Source: Rhodospirillales bacterium | Lineage (GTDB): Bacteria > Pseudomonadota > Alphaproteobacteria > Micavibrionales > Micavibrionaceae | Assembly (NCBI GenBank): GCA_020638155.1 | Contig: JACKJB010000003.1 | Span: 186,001-250,000 of the forward strand | Length of the DNA: 64,000 nucleotides | Reading direction: 5' to 3' | Shown here: positions 7,062 to 16,025 of the stretch, in pieces | Position numbering within the stretch: the stretch's first letter is position 1 | Layout: each line of letters opens with the position of its first letter | Notes under the pieces: model-generated | Database searches by the model: none | Told to the model about the DNA's origin: nothing | What the model saw: the letters and a program-made list of their open reading frames with translations, nothing else | Position numbers and translations under genes: made by a program

Positions 7062-7751
7062 ATGAAAACAGCAATTATCGTCTTTCCGGGCACAAATCGC
7101 GAAAAAGATATGGCCATGGCGCTGGAAAAAGCCAGCGGCAGCGCTCCTTCCCTGATCTGGCACAAGGAAACGGATATCGGGTCCCCGGACCTGATCGTGC
7201 TGCCGGGCGGGTTTTCTTACGGCGATTACTTACGCTGCGGGGCGATGGCGGCGCATTCCCCGATCATGAAAGAAGTCATTCGGCATGCCGAGCGCGGCAC
7301 GCGGATCCTTGGCGTCTGCAACGGGTTCCAGATGCTGATTGAAACGCACCTGCTGCCCGGTGCGCTGCTGCGGAACAAGACGCTTAAATTTATCTGCAAG
7401 CATATGCATTTGCGTACCGAAACGAGCGATTCGGAATTCACCTCAAAACTCGGCAAGGGCACGGTCATCAATGTCCCGGTCGCGCACGGGGACGGGAATT
7501 ACTTTGCCAATGATGAAATTCTCAAAGAGCTGGAAGCCGAAGACCGGGTCGCCTTCCGGTACTGTAATGAAAACGGCGAGCCCACCGCAGAAGCCAATGC
7601 CAACGGATCGGTCGATCATATCGCCGGGATCCTGAACAAGCGCCGCACCATCCTCGGTATGATGCCCCACCCGGAAAACGCGACACAGGACTGGCAGAAT
7701 AACAAAACCGGCATGCCCCTGTTTGAAAGCATTGTCGAAGCGTTAAACTAG
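7062..7751 (+). CDS. purQ: phosphoribosylformylglycinamidine synthase subunit PurQ
   Basis: Class I glutamine amidotransferase subunit that supplies ammonia to PurL; 229 residues. LPGGFSYGDYLRCGAMA carries the oxyanion region, and the nucleophile Cys is at about 86 in GVCNGFQML. The late MPHPEN supplies the catalytic His. The start matches the family opening (MKTAIIVFPGTNREKD), though the ribosome site is weak. purL lies about 750 bases downstream on the same strand, with an opposite-strand gene between. Confidence 0.95.
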   Translation: MKTAIIVFPGTNREKDMAMALEKASGSAPSLIWHKETDIGSPDLIVLPGGFSYGDYLRCGAMAAHSPIMKEVIRHAERGTRILGVCNGFQMLIETHLLPGALLRNKTLKFICKHMHLRTETSDSEFTSKLGKGTVINVPVAHGDGNYFANDEILKELEAEDRVAFRYCNENGEPTAEANANGSVDHIAGILNKRRTILGMMPHPENATQDWQNNKTGMPLFESIVEALN

Positions 7752-7752
7752 G

Positions 7753-8370
7753 CTACTGTATCCGCGGGGGAGCGGTACTCGATACCATATTTCCAACATA
7801 ACCTAATGTGTCCTGAAGGCGCTGGCCAAGTTTTTCATCACCCTGATCCGGGTATAAATTCCGAACGGCCCTGGCGTAATCAACCACGATATGAAGGTCC
7901 CCGGGATCATTGTAGATCTGGGCATATTCCATACTGACAATGGCTTTGGCTTTTAGGGCCGTAATCTGCTCTTCGCTGCGTTCCATATTGGCGGCGAGCG
8001 CCTCGGTATAAATTTCTGTCAGGCTTTTTTCCGTTTCGCCGTTCATCATCATACGTATGGTCAACTGTTCCTCATCGCGGAGGAGTTCTTGGACAACGGG
8101 CACGACTGTTTTATCAAGCTTGTCCATGATTGCACTGCTCTCATGCACCGCGCCAAAAGCGATTGCGGCGGCAATCACCGGCTCTGAAACATCCGTATCC
8201 TGAAGCAGTTTAGCCGCAGCAATAGCCGAAGCCAGATAGATGCCGTCAATAAAATCATCCGGGACATCCCCCTGCGACTCGTCCGCGCTTCCCCGGAACT
8301 GGGCATATGCCAGATCATGAGCCTGCCGCAGCAGCGTACTGTCTTTTAAGCCGGTTTGTTCGAATTCCAT
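7753..8370 (-). CDS. uncharacterised helical protein, 205 residues; possibly a degenerate HD-type fold
   Basis: Not securely recognised. Mostly helical and Ala-rich. The stretch IYLASAIAAAKLLQDTDVSE followed by PVIAAAIAFGAVHES recalls the start of RelA/SpoT-type HD hydrolase domains (xxAxIL... TIAAALLHDVVED), but the metal-binding His-Asp pair is absent, so any hydrolase activity is doubtful. It sits on the opposite strand between purQ and purL, one base past the purQ stop. AGAGGACG precedes the ATG and a promoter is at 8397-8425. The HD reading is inference. Confidence 0.65.
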   Translation of the reverse strand: MEFEQTGLKDSTLLRQAHDLAYAQFRGSADESQGDVPDDFIDGIYLASAIAAAKLLQDTDVSEPVIAAAIAFGAVHESSAIMDKLDKTVVPVVQELLRDEEQLTIRMMMNGETEKSLTEIYTEALAANMERSEEQITALKAKAIVSMEYAQIYNDPGDLHIVVDYARAVRNLYPDQGDEKLGQRLQDTLGYVGNMVSSTAPPRIQ

Positions 8371-8396
8371 GGCGTCCTCTTTTTTTTGAGCCTCTA

Positions 8397-8425
8397 TTTA
8401 TACCAGCACTTAAAATATTATGCAA
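8397..8425 (-). promoter_or_regulatory. candidate promoter for the 205-residue gene
   Basis: On the minus strand TTGCAT (8420-8425), a 17-base spacer, then TATAAA (8397-8402), ending about 26 bases before the ATG at 8370. The -35 box is a partial match. Confidence 0.45.
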
Positions 8426-8504
8426 ATTAAAGCCTGGTGGAATTTTATGGCGACCCCGATAAAAACCCTTCGCTTCTCGGCGTCTTCGCGCTAAAAAGAT
8501 ATCC

Positions 8505-10751
8505 ATGACAAACACAGCCGCAAAAATCACCGAACCGGTTTTCAACGAACCAGAGATCACCCCGGCCCTCGCCGCAGAGCATGGCATTAATACTGAGGAA
8601 TACCAGTTGATGCTCGATATATGTGGGCGGATGCCGAGCTTTACCGAACTTGGCATTTTCTCGGTGATGTGGTCCGAGCATTGCTCTTACAAATCATCGC
8701 GCCTGCATCTGAAAAAACTGCCGACCGACGCGCCCTGGGTGATCCAGGGACCGGGCGAGAATGCCGGGGTCATTGATATCGGCGACGGACAGGCTGCCGT
8801 CTTTAAAATGGAATCGCACAACCACCCGTCCTTTATCGAGCCCTATCAGGGCGCGGCGACCGGGGTTGGCGGAATTATGCGCGATGTCTTTACGATGGGC
8901 GCGCGGCCGATCGCCAATTTGAACGCGCTGCGCTTTGGCGATCCGTCGCACCCGAAAACGCGGCACCTGATTTCCGGCGTCGTTGCCGGGATCGGCGGGT
9001 ACGGGAACTGCATGGGGGTTCCGACCGTCGGCGGCGAAGTCAATTTCCACGAGTCCTATAACGGCAACATCCTCGTCAACGCCATGACGGTCGGGATCGC
9101 GCAGCAGGACAGCATTTATTACGCGCGCGGCGCGGGCGTTGACCAGCCGGTCGTTTATGTCGGCTCTAAAACAGGACGTGACGGCATTCACGGCGCAACC
9201 ATGGCCAGCGCGGTCTTTGATGACGAAGCCGAAGACACTATAGCCACGGGGCGCCCGACGGTACAGGTCGGCGATCCGTTCACCGAAAAACTGCTGCTGG
9301 AAGCCTGCCTTGAGCTGATGCAGGAAGACGCGATTATCTCGATCCAGGATATGGGCGCGGCCGGGCTGACCTCATCATCGGTCGAGATCGCCGATAAAGG
9401 CGGGATCGGGGTTGAACTGGACCTTGATAAAGTGCCCCAGCGCGAACCGAATATGAGCCCTTATGAAATCATGCTCTCGGAATCGCAAGAAAGAATGTTA
9501 ATGACCCTGAAGCCCGGCAAGGAACAACTGGCCGAAGCGATCTTCAAGAAATGGGATCTCGATTTTGCAGTGATCGGCAGGACCACCGATGATAAGCGCC
9601 TGCGCCTGAATATGTACGGCAAGACATGGTGCGATATCCCCGTGCCGCCGCTGGTTGACGAAGCGCCGGTTTACGACCGCCCGCGCGGGGACTATCCCAA
9701 GGCCGCCCCTCTTAACGATGCCGATTACCCGTTGCCCGAAAGTAATCCGCTGACAGCGCTTAAAACCCTGATCGGTTGCCCGGACCTTGCCTCCAAGCGC
9801 TGGATCTGGGAGCAGTACGATCACCTGGTTATGGGCGAAACCGTTGCCGCGCCGGGGCAAGCCGACGCCGCGCTGGTGAAATTGCCGGACAGTGACAAAG
9901 CACTGGCGATGACATCGGACTGCACGCCGCGCTACTGCCAGGCCAATCCGTTTGAAGGCGGTAAGCAAGTGATCGCAGAGAGCTACCGCAATATCTGCGC
10001 GACCGGGGCGAAGCCGCTGGCCGTCACGGACAATTTGAACTTTGCCAACCCCGAGCGCCCGGATATCATGGCGCAGTTTGTCGGCTGTATCGAAGGCATG
10101 GCCGAAGCCTGCAATACGCTGGAATACCCGGTTATTTCCGGCAATGTCAGCCTGTATAATGAAACCAACGGCCAGCCGATCCTGCCGACCCCCACGATTG
10201 GCGGCGTCGGGCTGATCGACGACTGGCACAAGGCGATGAGTATCGGCTTCAAGGCCGAAGGGGAAATGATCCTGCTGCTCGGCGCGCCCGGTGCGCATCT
10301 GGGGCAGTCCTTATATTTACGCGAAGTCCACGGCGCGGAAACAGGTGATGCGCCATCCGTTGACCTGAGCATCGAAGGGCGCACCGGCGTTCTGGTGCGG
10401 ACGCTTATTGAGCATGGCTTGCTGACCGCCTGCCATGATATCAGTGATGGCGGCCTGCTTTGTGCGCTGGCCGATATGGCGCTGGCCGGACTCTGCGGCG
10501 CGGCGCTTGAGATTGATCCTGAAAACCCGGCAGGCTTCTGGTTCGGGGAAGATCAGGCCCGCTATGTGCTGACCACCAAAGATGCGGATGCCGTCCGGGA
10601 ACAGGCCGCGCAGGCCAATATTCCTGTAAGCGTTCTGGGACAAACCGGCGGTACGACCTTGCAGCTTGCCGACGGACAGGCTATCTCTATTGAAGCACTG
10701 CGGCAGATCAGCGAAGACTGGCTGCCTGCCTATATGGAAGGAAAAAGCTGA
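8505..10751 (+). CDS. purL: phosphoribosylformylglycinamidine synthase subunit PurL
   Basis: Synthetase subunit that makes FGAM from FGAR, ATP and ammonia delivered by PurQ; 748 residues, the small-PurL form that needs PurS and PurQ. Early marks are FSVMWSEHCSYKSSRLHLKK and GPGENAGVIDIGDGQA. Next come the ATP/Mg segment MESHNHPSFIEPYQGAATGV and later GGEVNFHESYNG. The C-terminal half repeats the AIR-synthetase fold, with ISGNVSLYNET and HDISDGGLLCALA. The start fits the family length although the ribosome site is poor. bolA begins 2 bases after the stop, forming a purL-bolA-grxD run. Confidence 0.96.
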   Translation: MTNTAAKITEPVFNEPEITPALAAEHGINTEEYQLMLDICGRMPSFTELGIFSVMWSEHCSYKSSRLHLKKLPTDAPWVIQGPGENAGVIDIGDGQAAVFKMESHNHPSFIEPYQGAATGVGGIMRDVFTMGARPIANLNALRFGDPSHPKTRHLISGVVAGIGGYGNCMGVPTVGGEVNFHESYNGNILVNAMTVGIAQQDSIYYARGAGVDQPVVYVGSKTGRDGIHGATMASAVFDDEAEDTIATGRPTVQVGDPFTEKLLLEACLELMQEDAIISIQDMGAAGLTSSSVEIADKGGIGVELDLDKVPQREPNMSPYEIMLSESQERMLMTLKPGKEQLAEAIFKKWDLDFAVIGRTTDDKRLRLNMYGKTWCDIPVPPLVDEAPVYDRPRGDYPKAAPLNDADYPLPESNPLTALKTLIGCPDLASKRWIWEQYDHLVMGETVAAPGQADAALVKLPDSDKALAMTSDCTPRYCQANPFEGGKQVIAESYRNICATGAKPLAVTDNLNFANPERPDIMAQFVGCIEGMAEACNTLEYPVISGNVSLYNETNGQPILPTPTIGGVGLIDDWHKAMSIGFKAEGEMILLLGAPGAHLGQSLYLREVHGAETGDAPSVDLSIEGRTGVLVRTLIEHGLLTACHDISDGGLLCALADMALAGLCGAALEIDPENPAGFWFGEDQARYVLTTKDADAVREQAAQANIPVSVLGQTGGTTLQLADGQAISIEALRQISEDWLPAYMEGKS

Positions 10752-10753
10752 AC

Positions 10754-10990
10754 ATGGCGATGAGCCCCGGAGAAATTGAAAAACTTATCAAAGACGGCAT
10801 CCCCGATGCGACCGTCCGTATTCAGGATTTACGCGGCGATGGCGATCATTATGCCGCTTATATCGAATCTGCCAGCTTTGCCGGTAAAACCCGTGTCCAG
10901 CAGCACCAGATGGTCTATACAGCGCTGCAAGGAAAAATGGGCGCTGAGTTGCATGCGCTGGCCATTCAAACCGCTATACCCGAGGAGTAA
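10754..10990 (+). CDS. bolA: BolA family protein
   Basis: A 78-residue BolA-fold protein, a partner of monothiol glutaredoxins in handling [2Fe-2S] clusters. VQQHQMVYTALQGKMGAELH includes the conserved His that binds cluster in studied relatives. It lies directly between purL (2 bases) and a CGFS glutaredoxin (5 bases), the classic BolA-Grx pairing, which supports a joint role. Confidence 0.93.
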   Translation: MAMSPGEIEKLIKDGIPDATVRIQDLRGDGDHYAAYIESASFAGKTRVQQHQMVYTALQGKMGAELHALAIQTAIPEE

Positions 10991-10995
10991 AAATC

Positions 10996-11325
10996 ATGGA
11001 AAACGTAATTTTCGACCGCATCCAGAAGCAAATCGACAGCAATGATGTCGTCCTGTACATGAAAGGGACCGCCGTGTTTCCGCAATGCGGTTTTTCCGCC
11101 GCCGTGGTACAAGTCCTCAGCCAGCTCGGCATCCCTTTTAAAGATGTTAACGTGCTTGAAGACAGTGATATCCGCGAAGGCATCAAGGACTTTACCAACT
11201 GGCCCACGCTGCCGCAGCTCTACGTCAAAGGCGAATTCATCGGCGGCTGCGACATCGTCCGCGAAATGTACGAAACGGGCGAGCTGCAGGAAATGCTCCA
11301 GCAAAAAGGGCTGCTGGCGGCTTAG
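10996..11325 (+). CDS. grxD: monothiol glutaredoxin, Grx4 type
   Basis: 109-residue cytosolic CGFS glutaredoxin that binds and passes on [2Fe-2S] clusters. The active site is FPQCGFSAAVVQ at about residues 30-41, followed by the cis-Pro segment WPTLPQLYVKGEFIGGCDIV, typical for glutathione binding. It follows bolA by 5 bases with GAGGAG upstream of the ATG. The gene ends 2 bases before the convergent rodA stop. Confidence 0.95.
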   Translation: MENVIFDRIQKQIDSNDVVLYMKGTAVFPQCGFSAAVVQVLSQLGIPFKDVNVLEDSDIREGIKDFTNWPTLPQLYVKGEFIGGCDIVREMYETGELQEMLQQKGLLAA

Positions 11326-11327
11326 CC

Positions 11328-12461
11328 TTACATCCGCGGCAACTTACTATCCCGGTGGATATTGCACGACATAATCAGGCCGAAACCGATCATTGCGGCC
11401 AGCATGGCCGTGCCGCCGTAGGAAATCAGCGGCAGCGGCGCGCCGACGACGGGGATCAGCCCCATGACCATCGCAACATTGATAAAGACATAGAGCGAGA
11501 AATTGACCATCAACCCGAACGCCATAAACCGCCCGAACGCATGACGGCAGCGGAAGGCGATCCAGCCTGCATATAAGAAGGTCAACCCGAACAGTGCCAG
11601 CAGGAACACCCCGCCAAGCAGGCCCCATTCTTCGGCCCAGAGCGTAAAGATAAAATCGGTCTGTTTTTCCGGCAGGAAGTTCAAGTGGCTCTGCGTCCCT
11701 TTGAGGAACCCGCGCCCTTCGATGCCGCCGGAGCCGAGCGCGATTTTCGACTGGGTGATGTGATACCCCGCCCCCAGCGGATCGCTTTCCGGGTCGAGGA
11801 AGGTCCGCACACGCTGTTTCTGGTAATCATGCAGACCGAACTGCCAGGCCAGCGGGATAATCGCCGCCGTTCCGGCGATGCCGCCGATGAACAGCCATTT
11901 CGATGCCCCGGCGATAAAGAACATCGCCGCACCGGCCATAATAATCATCAGCGATGTTCCAAGGTCTGGCTGCAACAACACCAGCCCCACCGGCGCGCCG
12001 ATCAGCAGCGCGGGCGGAATCAGGAATTTAAAGCGTTTCATATCGTCCAGCGTCGCCACATGGAAATAGCGCGCCAGCGCCATGACCACGACAATCTTCA
12101 TCAGCTCGGACGGCTGCAGCTTCATAAAGCCGAGATCGATCCAGCGCTGCGCGCCCATCCCGATATGGCCCATCGCTTCCACGATCACCAACAGGATAAA
12201 GCCCAGCGCATAAAGCGGGTAAGCGGCGCGATACCAGACCCGTACATCAATCAGGGCGATCACCATCATACCGACCAGGCAGACGGCAAAACGGGCGATC
12301 TGGCGTGAGGCCCACGGGTTCAGGCTGCCATTGGCCGCCGAATAAAGCGCGATAAACCCGACCCCGGCAATCAGCCCGATCAGCAACACCAGCCCCCAGT
12401 TCATCTGGATCAGCTTTTGTTTAAGGGTCATCCCGCCCTGGATTTCAATCGCCTTACCCAT
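11328..12461 (-). CDS. rodA: peptidoglycan glycosyltransferase RodA (SEDS family)
   Basis: Inner-membrane SEDS polymerase that makes glycan strands for cell elongation together with PBP2; 377 residues, about ten hydrophobic helices. Family marks are the loop DYQKQRVRTFLDPESDPLGA, the AEEWGLLGG segment, and the C-terminal signature PLPLISYGGTAMLAAMIGFG. I place the start at 12461 (MGKAIEIQGG), with GAGGGG upstream and an 8-base overlap with the end of mrdA, which implies coupling. A later Met (12431) is possible. The longer frame starting at 12524 lies inside mrdA coding sequence and is not needed. Confidence 0.94.
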   Translation of the reverse strand: MGKAIEIQGGMTLKQKLIQMNWGLVLLIGLIAGVGFIALYSAANGSLNPWASRQIARFAVCLVGMMVIALIDVRVWYRAAYPLYALGFILLVIVEAMGHIGMGAQRWIDLGFMKLQPSELMKIVVVMALARYFHVATLDDMKRFKFLIPPALLIGAPVGLVLLQPDLGTSLMIIMAGAAMFFIAGASKWLFIGGIAGTAAIIPLAWQFGLHDYQKQRVRTFLDPESDPLGAGYHITQSKIALGSGGIEGRGFLKGTQSHLNFLPEKQTDFIFTLWAEEWGLLGGVFLLALFGLTFLYAGWIAFRCRHAFGRFMAFGLMVNFSLYVFINVAMVMGLIPVVGAPLPLISYGGTAMLAAMIGFGLIMSCNIHRDSKLPRM

Positions 12462-14358
12462 TTGCGCGCCCCTCATGTTGAGCTTTACGGACCGGCGGTG
12501 TGCCGTCGGCCTGTTCCATACCATCGGCGCTCATAGGCTTGGAAGCCGGGTCGCGTTCCTGAGTTTTGCGCAGGATATCGCGGGCAATCGGTGCCGCCGT
12601 GCCGGACCCGCTGCCACCATGTTCGACGACCACGGCGCAGGCATAGCGCGGAGAGGACACCGGGGCATAACCGACAAAAAGCGCATGGTGCCTGTATTTC
12701 CAAGGCAGGTCGCTATTCTGCACGCCTTCAAGGCGGTCGGCCATGGTGATCCGTTTGACCTGCGCCGTTCCGGTCTTGCCGCCCATTTTAAACGCTTCAT
12801 GATCGATCTGTGAGGCGAATGCCGTGCCGTCCGGGTGGCCGACCACGCGGTTCATGCCCTTGATAATCAGTTCCAGATGCCTGTCCTGAAATCCGAGTTT
12901 CGGCCAGTTCCCTTGCTGACCGGCCTGCCTGCCGGTATAGCCGACAACCCACGGCTTGACCGCGAAGCCGCCATTGACCAGCCGCGATGTCATCACCGCC
13001 AGCTGCAGCGGCGTTGAAAGGATATAGCCCTGTCCGATGCTGGCAACGATGGTTTCCCCCGGCTGCCAGGACTCGCCGAACTGGCCCATCTTCCAGCCTT
13101 TACTCGGCATCAGGCCGGGCCTTTCTTCGGCCAGTTCGAAGGCCAGCTTCTGCCCCAGCCCGAGCTTATACGCATATTCGGCCAGCTTGTCGATGCCGAT
13201 ATCGGTGGCGATCTCATAGAAAAACGTATCGCAGGATTCTGCCAGCGCATCGATCAAATCGACACGCCCATGCCCTCCGCGTTTCCAGCAGTGAAAACGG
13301 TCATCGCCGTAATCATAATGGCCGGGACAATACACGCTTTTATTGCGGGTGATCTTCCCTTCTTCAAGCGCCGCCAGCGCCGTCACCATCTTAAAGGTCG
13401 AACCGGGCGGATACTGCCCGCCGACAGCCTTGTTGTTCAGCGGCAAGCCGGGATCGGCCAGCATTTCCTCCCATTTTTCCGCCGACAGGCCACGCGTAAA
13501 CAGGTTCGGATCGAAACTTGGCGAGGAGGACAGCGCATAGACGGCGCCGGTATGGACATCCATAATGACCGCCGAAGCGCTTTGTTCTGTTGCTAATCTT
13601 TCCTGCGTATAAATCTGCAGGTCCGTATCAATGCTCAGCTTGACCTTTGCCCCGGTTTTTCCGCTATGACGCTTTAGCTCGCGCACTTCCCGGCCGACAA
13701 CATTGACTTCAACCTCTGCCGTGCCTGCCGTGCCGCGCAGTTTTTCATCATAGACTTTCTCAATCCCGGTCTTGCCGATTTTAAAGCCCGGCAGGGAGAG
13801 GACCGGATCATCGCTCAGCTCGGAACGGCTGACCGCCCCGACATAGCCGACCAGGTGCGCTGTCGCCGCGCCGTAAGGATAGGTCCGGATTTCACCGACA
13901 TCGATCGACACACCGGGCAGATCCGGCAAATGGACCTCGATCCGCGCCACATCTTCCCAGTTCAGGTTGTCTTTGACTTCGAGCGGGACAAAAGCAGCCT
14001 GCTTTTCCACCTGTTTGAGGACTTTTTTGATATCACGCTGGCTCAGATCGATCAGTTTTTGCAGCGATGACAAGACCTTTTCCATGTCATGCGCCTGCTC
14101 CGGCACGATCAGGACGCGGAAATTCTGGTCGTTCACTGCGAGCGCCGTGCCAAAGCGGTCAACGATCTTCCCGCGCGAAGGGGCAATCATTTTCAGGTTG
14201 ATCCGGTTATTTTCCGCCAGGGTCTTATATTTGCTGCCCTGTGCGACCTGCAGCCAGGCGAGCCTGCCCCCCAGAACGGTCAGGAAGGTGCATTGCAGCG
14301 CCCCGACAATGAAGGCGCGGCGCGTAAAGGATTCTATGCGGTCGTTATCCTTTTTCAT
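12454..14358 (-). CDS. mrdA: penicillin-binding protein 2 (elongation transpeptidase)
   Basis: Cross-links peptidoglycan during side-wall growth, paired with RodA; 634 residues, anchored by one N-terminal helix (FIVGALQCTFLTVLGG). The dimerisation region contains APSRGKIVDRFGTALAVN. The transpeptidase domain has the SxxK nucleophile in PPGSTFKM, the SxD motif in ESCDTFFYE and the KTG motif in GGKTGTAQV. I chose the ATG at 14358; a GTG two codons upstream (14364) is an alternative and both ribosome sites are weak. Order mreC-mreD-mrdA-rodA on the minus strand. Confidence 0.95.
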   Translation of the reverse strand: MKKDNDRIESFTRRAFIVGALQCTFLTVLGGRLAWLQVAQGSKYKTLAENNRINLKMIAPSRGKIVDRFGTALAVNDQNFRVLIVPEQAHDMEKVLSSLQKLIDLSQRDIKKVLKQVEKQAAFVPLEVKDNLNWEDVARIEVHLPDLPGVSIDVGEIRTYPYGAATAHLVGYVGAVSRSELSDDPVLSLPGFKIGKTGIEKVYDEKLRGTAGTAEVEVNVVGREVRELKRHSGKTGAKVKLSIDTDLQIYTQERLATEQSASAVIMDVHTGAVYALSSSPSFDPNLFTRGLSAEKWEEMLADPGLPLNNKAVGGQYPPGSTFKMVTALAALEEGKITRNKSVYCPGHYDYGDDRFHCWKRGGHGRVDLIDALAESCDTFFYEIATDIGIDKLAEYAYKLGLGQKLAFELAEERPGLMPSKGWKMGQFGESWQPGETIVASIGQGYILSTPLQLAVMTSRLVNGGFAVKPWVVGYTGRQAGQQGNWPKLGFQDRHLELIIKGMNRVVGHPDGTAFASQIDHEAFKMGGKTGTAQVKRITMADRLEGVQNSDLPWKYRHHALFVGYAPVSSPRYACAVVVEHGGSGSGTAAPIARDILRKTQERDPASKPMSADGMEQADGTPPVRKAQHEGRANG

Positions 14359-14403
14359 GGCCACCGGTTTATTAATGAAATGAGAACCTGGTCCCTACTT
14401 TAA

Positions 14404-14937
14404 TCAGGTAAAGGGCCTGCTGGCAACAGGCAGTATCCGGTGTGTCATCACCAGGAGCAATGTGACAAAGGGGAACAGGAACATCGTCACCAGCGCGCCG
14501 GTCAGGGCCGGCATGACCGGGCCCCAATGCATATGCACAAGCCCGTATAGTGCCCACTGCACCAGCATCGATGCCAGCGCGACAATCCCGAACACCAGCC
14601 AGATCGTGCTGTAAGGCTGGCCCATCAGGAAACGGCGCTGTTCGCGGATCCCCCACTGGGTCAGCACCAGGATCAGGGCATTGATCCCCGGCGTCATCCC
14701 GGTCAACACATCCATCAGCAGACCAATCGCGAAACAAAAAGCAGGTGGCAGCAGCGTCGGACGGTAAATCGCCCAGTAATACACCGCCATCAGTACCATC
14801 TGCGGCTTCATCGCCCCGGCGGTAAAGAACGGCAGCGCCGTAATATTCAGGCCAAGCAAGACCAGCAGCAGCAGATGCGGCACTAACAGCCGCGCCTTTT
14901 CCTCAAATTTCCTAAAACTGAAATCCTGTTCGATCAT
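14404..14937 (-). CDS. mreD: rod shape-determining protein MreD
   Basis: Small inner-membrane partner of MreC in the elongasome; 177 residues. After a short cytosolic N-terminus come about five hydrophobic helices, for example HLLLLVLLGLNITALPFF, AFCFAIGLLMDVLTG and STIWLVFGIVALASMLVQWA. The GLLMDVLTGMTPG stretch matches the family's conserved G-x-x-x-D-x-x-x-G pattern. It begins 3 bases after the mreC stop and mrdA follows closely. Confidence 0.9.
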   Translation of the reverse strand: MIEQDFSFRKFEEKARLLVPHLLLLVLLGLNITALPFFTAGAMKPQMVLMAVYYWAIYRPTLLPPAFCFAIGLLMDVLTGMTPGINALILVLTQWGIREQRRFLMGQPYSTIWLVFGIVALASMLVQWALYGLVHMHWGPVMPALTGALVTMFLFPFVTLLLVMTHRILPVASRPFT

Positions 14938-14940
14938 AGT

Positions 14941-15801
14941 TTACTGCGTTTTATGGCGTAAATTCACATCGTCCGCGGTTTTAATCACCCGGACCATCTG
15001 GACCCGGTCGGTCATCGCGAACGGCTTGACCACCAGCGCACCGTGATCGTCGCGGGCAATTTCCCCGACCGGCAGGCCGTACGGATACAGCCCGCCATGA
15101 CCGGACGTAATCACCCGTGTGCCCGGCTTGATCTCGATTTCCGGCGGCAGGTGCAGCAGGGTTGGCAGGGAATCGTTATTCCCGGCCATAATCGCCCGCT
15201 GGTTCGTGCCCTGGATCAGGACCGGAATGCGGGAGTTGATATCATAGAGCAGCAGCACCCGCGCCGTGCGGTGGCCGCTTTCAATCACCCGGCCGACCAG
15301 CCCGTCCCCGGCAAGCACCGCCTGCCCGGCTTCAATCCCGTCATCGCTTCCGGCGGTGACCAGCAGGCTTTTGGCAAAGGCATTGCCGGAATCGGCAACG
15401 ACCCGCGCGGTGATGTAACTATGCTGCGGCGGCAGTTTGATATTCAGCAATTTTTGCAGATTCTCGTTTTCCGCCTGCAGCGTCAAGGCCGTCTGATGCC
15501 ATTCCCGCAGGCGGGTATTTTCCTGTTTCAGGCGAATATTTTCCGCCTGCAGCTCGGCAATCCCGCTGACGGCGCGGACATATTCGCTGGCCTGGTAAAA
15601 CGGTTTATTGACAGCAGCAAGGACCGGGGAAAACATATCGGTTGTGCGCATCCGCACCCCTTCAAGGGTTGTCGGGGCAGCCGCGGAAAACATGAAGATC
15701 AGCACGGCGAGCAGGACGAAAATAAAAGGAGCCGCCCGCGCTCCCCACCATTGCAGGGAGATAATACGTGCTTTGCTTTTGGACCTCGAGCTGAGTTTCA
15801 A
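14941..15801 (-). CDS. mreC: rod shape-determining protein MreC
   Basis: Periplasmic scaffold protein with one N-terminal helix (APFIFVLLAVLIFMFSAAA), linking MreB to the wall enzymes; 286 residues. A coiled coil follows at about residues 80-115 (ELQAENIRLKQENTRLREW). The double-barrel domain includes ITARVVADSGNAFAKSLLV and AGDGLVGRVIESG. The start codon is TTG, with AGGGAAAC upstream; no ATG fits better. The roughly 90-base leader is predicted to fold (15831-15885). It is cut off from mreB by an opposite-strand gene. Confidence 0.93.
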   Translation of the reverse strand: MKLSSRSKSKARIISLQWWGARAAPFIFVLLAVLIFMFSAAAPTTLEGVRMRTTDMFSPVLAAVNKPFYQASEYVRAVSGIAELQAENIRLKQENTRLREWHQTALTLQAENENLQKLLNIKLPPQHSYITARVVADSGNAFAKSLLVTAGSDDGIEAGQAVLAGDGLVGRVIESGHRTARVLLLYDINSRIPVLIQGTNQRAIMAGNNDSLPTLLHLPPEIEIKPGTRVITSGHGGLYPYGLPVGEIARDDHGALVVKPFAMTDRVQMVRVIKTADDVNLRHKTQ

Positions 15802-15830
15802 AGTAGTTTCCCTAAAATTAGGCTTGCCTG

Positions 15831-15885
15831 CTGATGAGGAATCTTAAACTTAAGAGCTAGGAGAGAAAGGGAGAAGAAGCAAGCC
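15831..15885 (-). promoter_or_regulatory. folded leader in the mreC transcript
   Basis: On the minus strand the leader starts with GGCTTGC (15879-15885) and its exact complement GCAAGCC lies at 15831-15837. Between them is a pyrimidine tract (CTTCTTCTCCCTTTCTCTCC) and a near-perfect palindrome TCTTAA-2-TTAAGA (15842-15855). The pyrimidine tract could pair with a Shine-Dalgarno. The structure ends about 30 bases before the TTG start. No known leader family was recognised. Confidence 0.4.
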
Positions 15886-15897
15886 CCTTTTCATATA

Positions 15898-15926
15898 AGA
15901 ATACATATAATTGTGAATATCTGCAA
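15898..15926 (-). promoter_or_regulatory. candidate mreC-mreD-mrdA-rodA promoter
   Basis: On the minus strand TTGCAG (15921-15926), a 17-base spacer, then TATTCT (15898-15903). The start point would fall just before the folded leader. Confidence 0.45.
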
Positions 15927-16025
15927 TGCGTTATGTCAGGCTGTTCGGAATTCTGTTGACAACCTTCCGCCTATTTTTTTACATATGTTTGTTTTTAAAA
16001 TTATGAAAATTTAGTGAGCCAGCCA

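Noticed and set aside
9498..10298. 266-codon open frame antisense to purL
   Set aside because: Shadow of a conserved gene.
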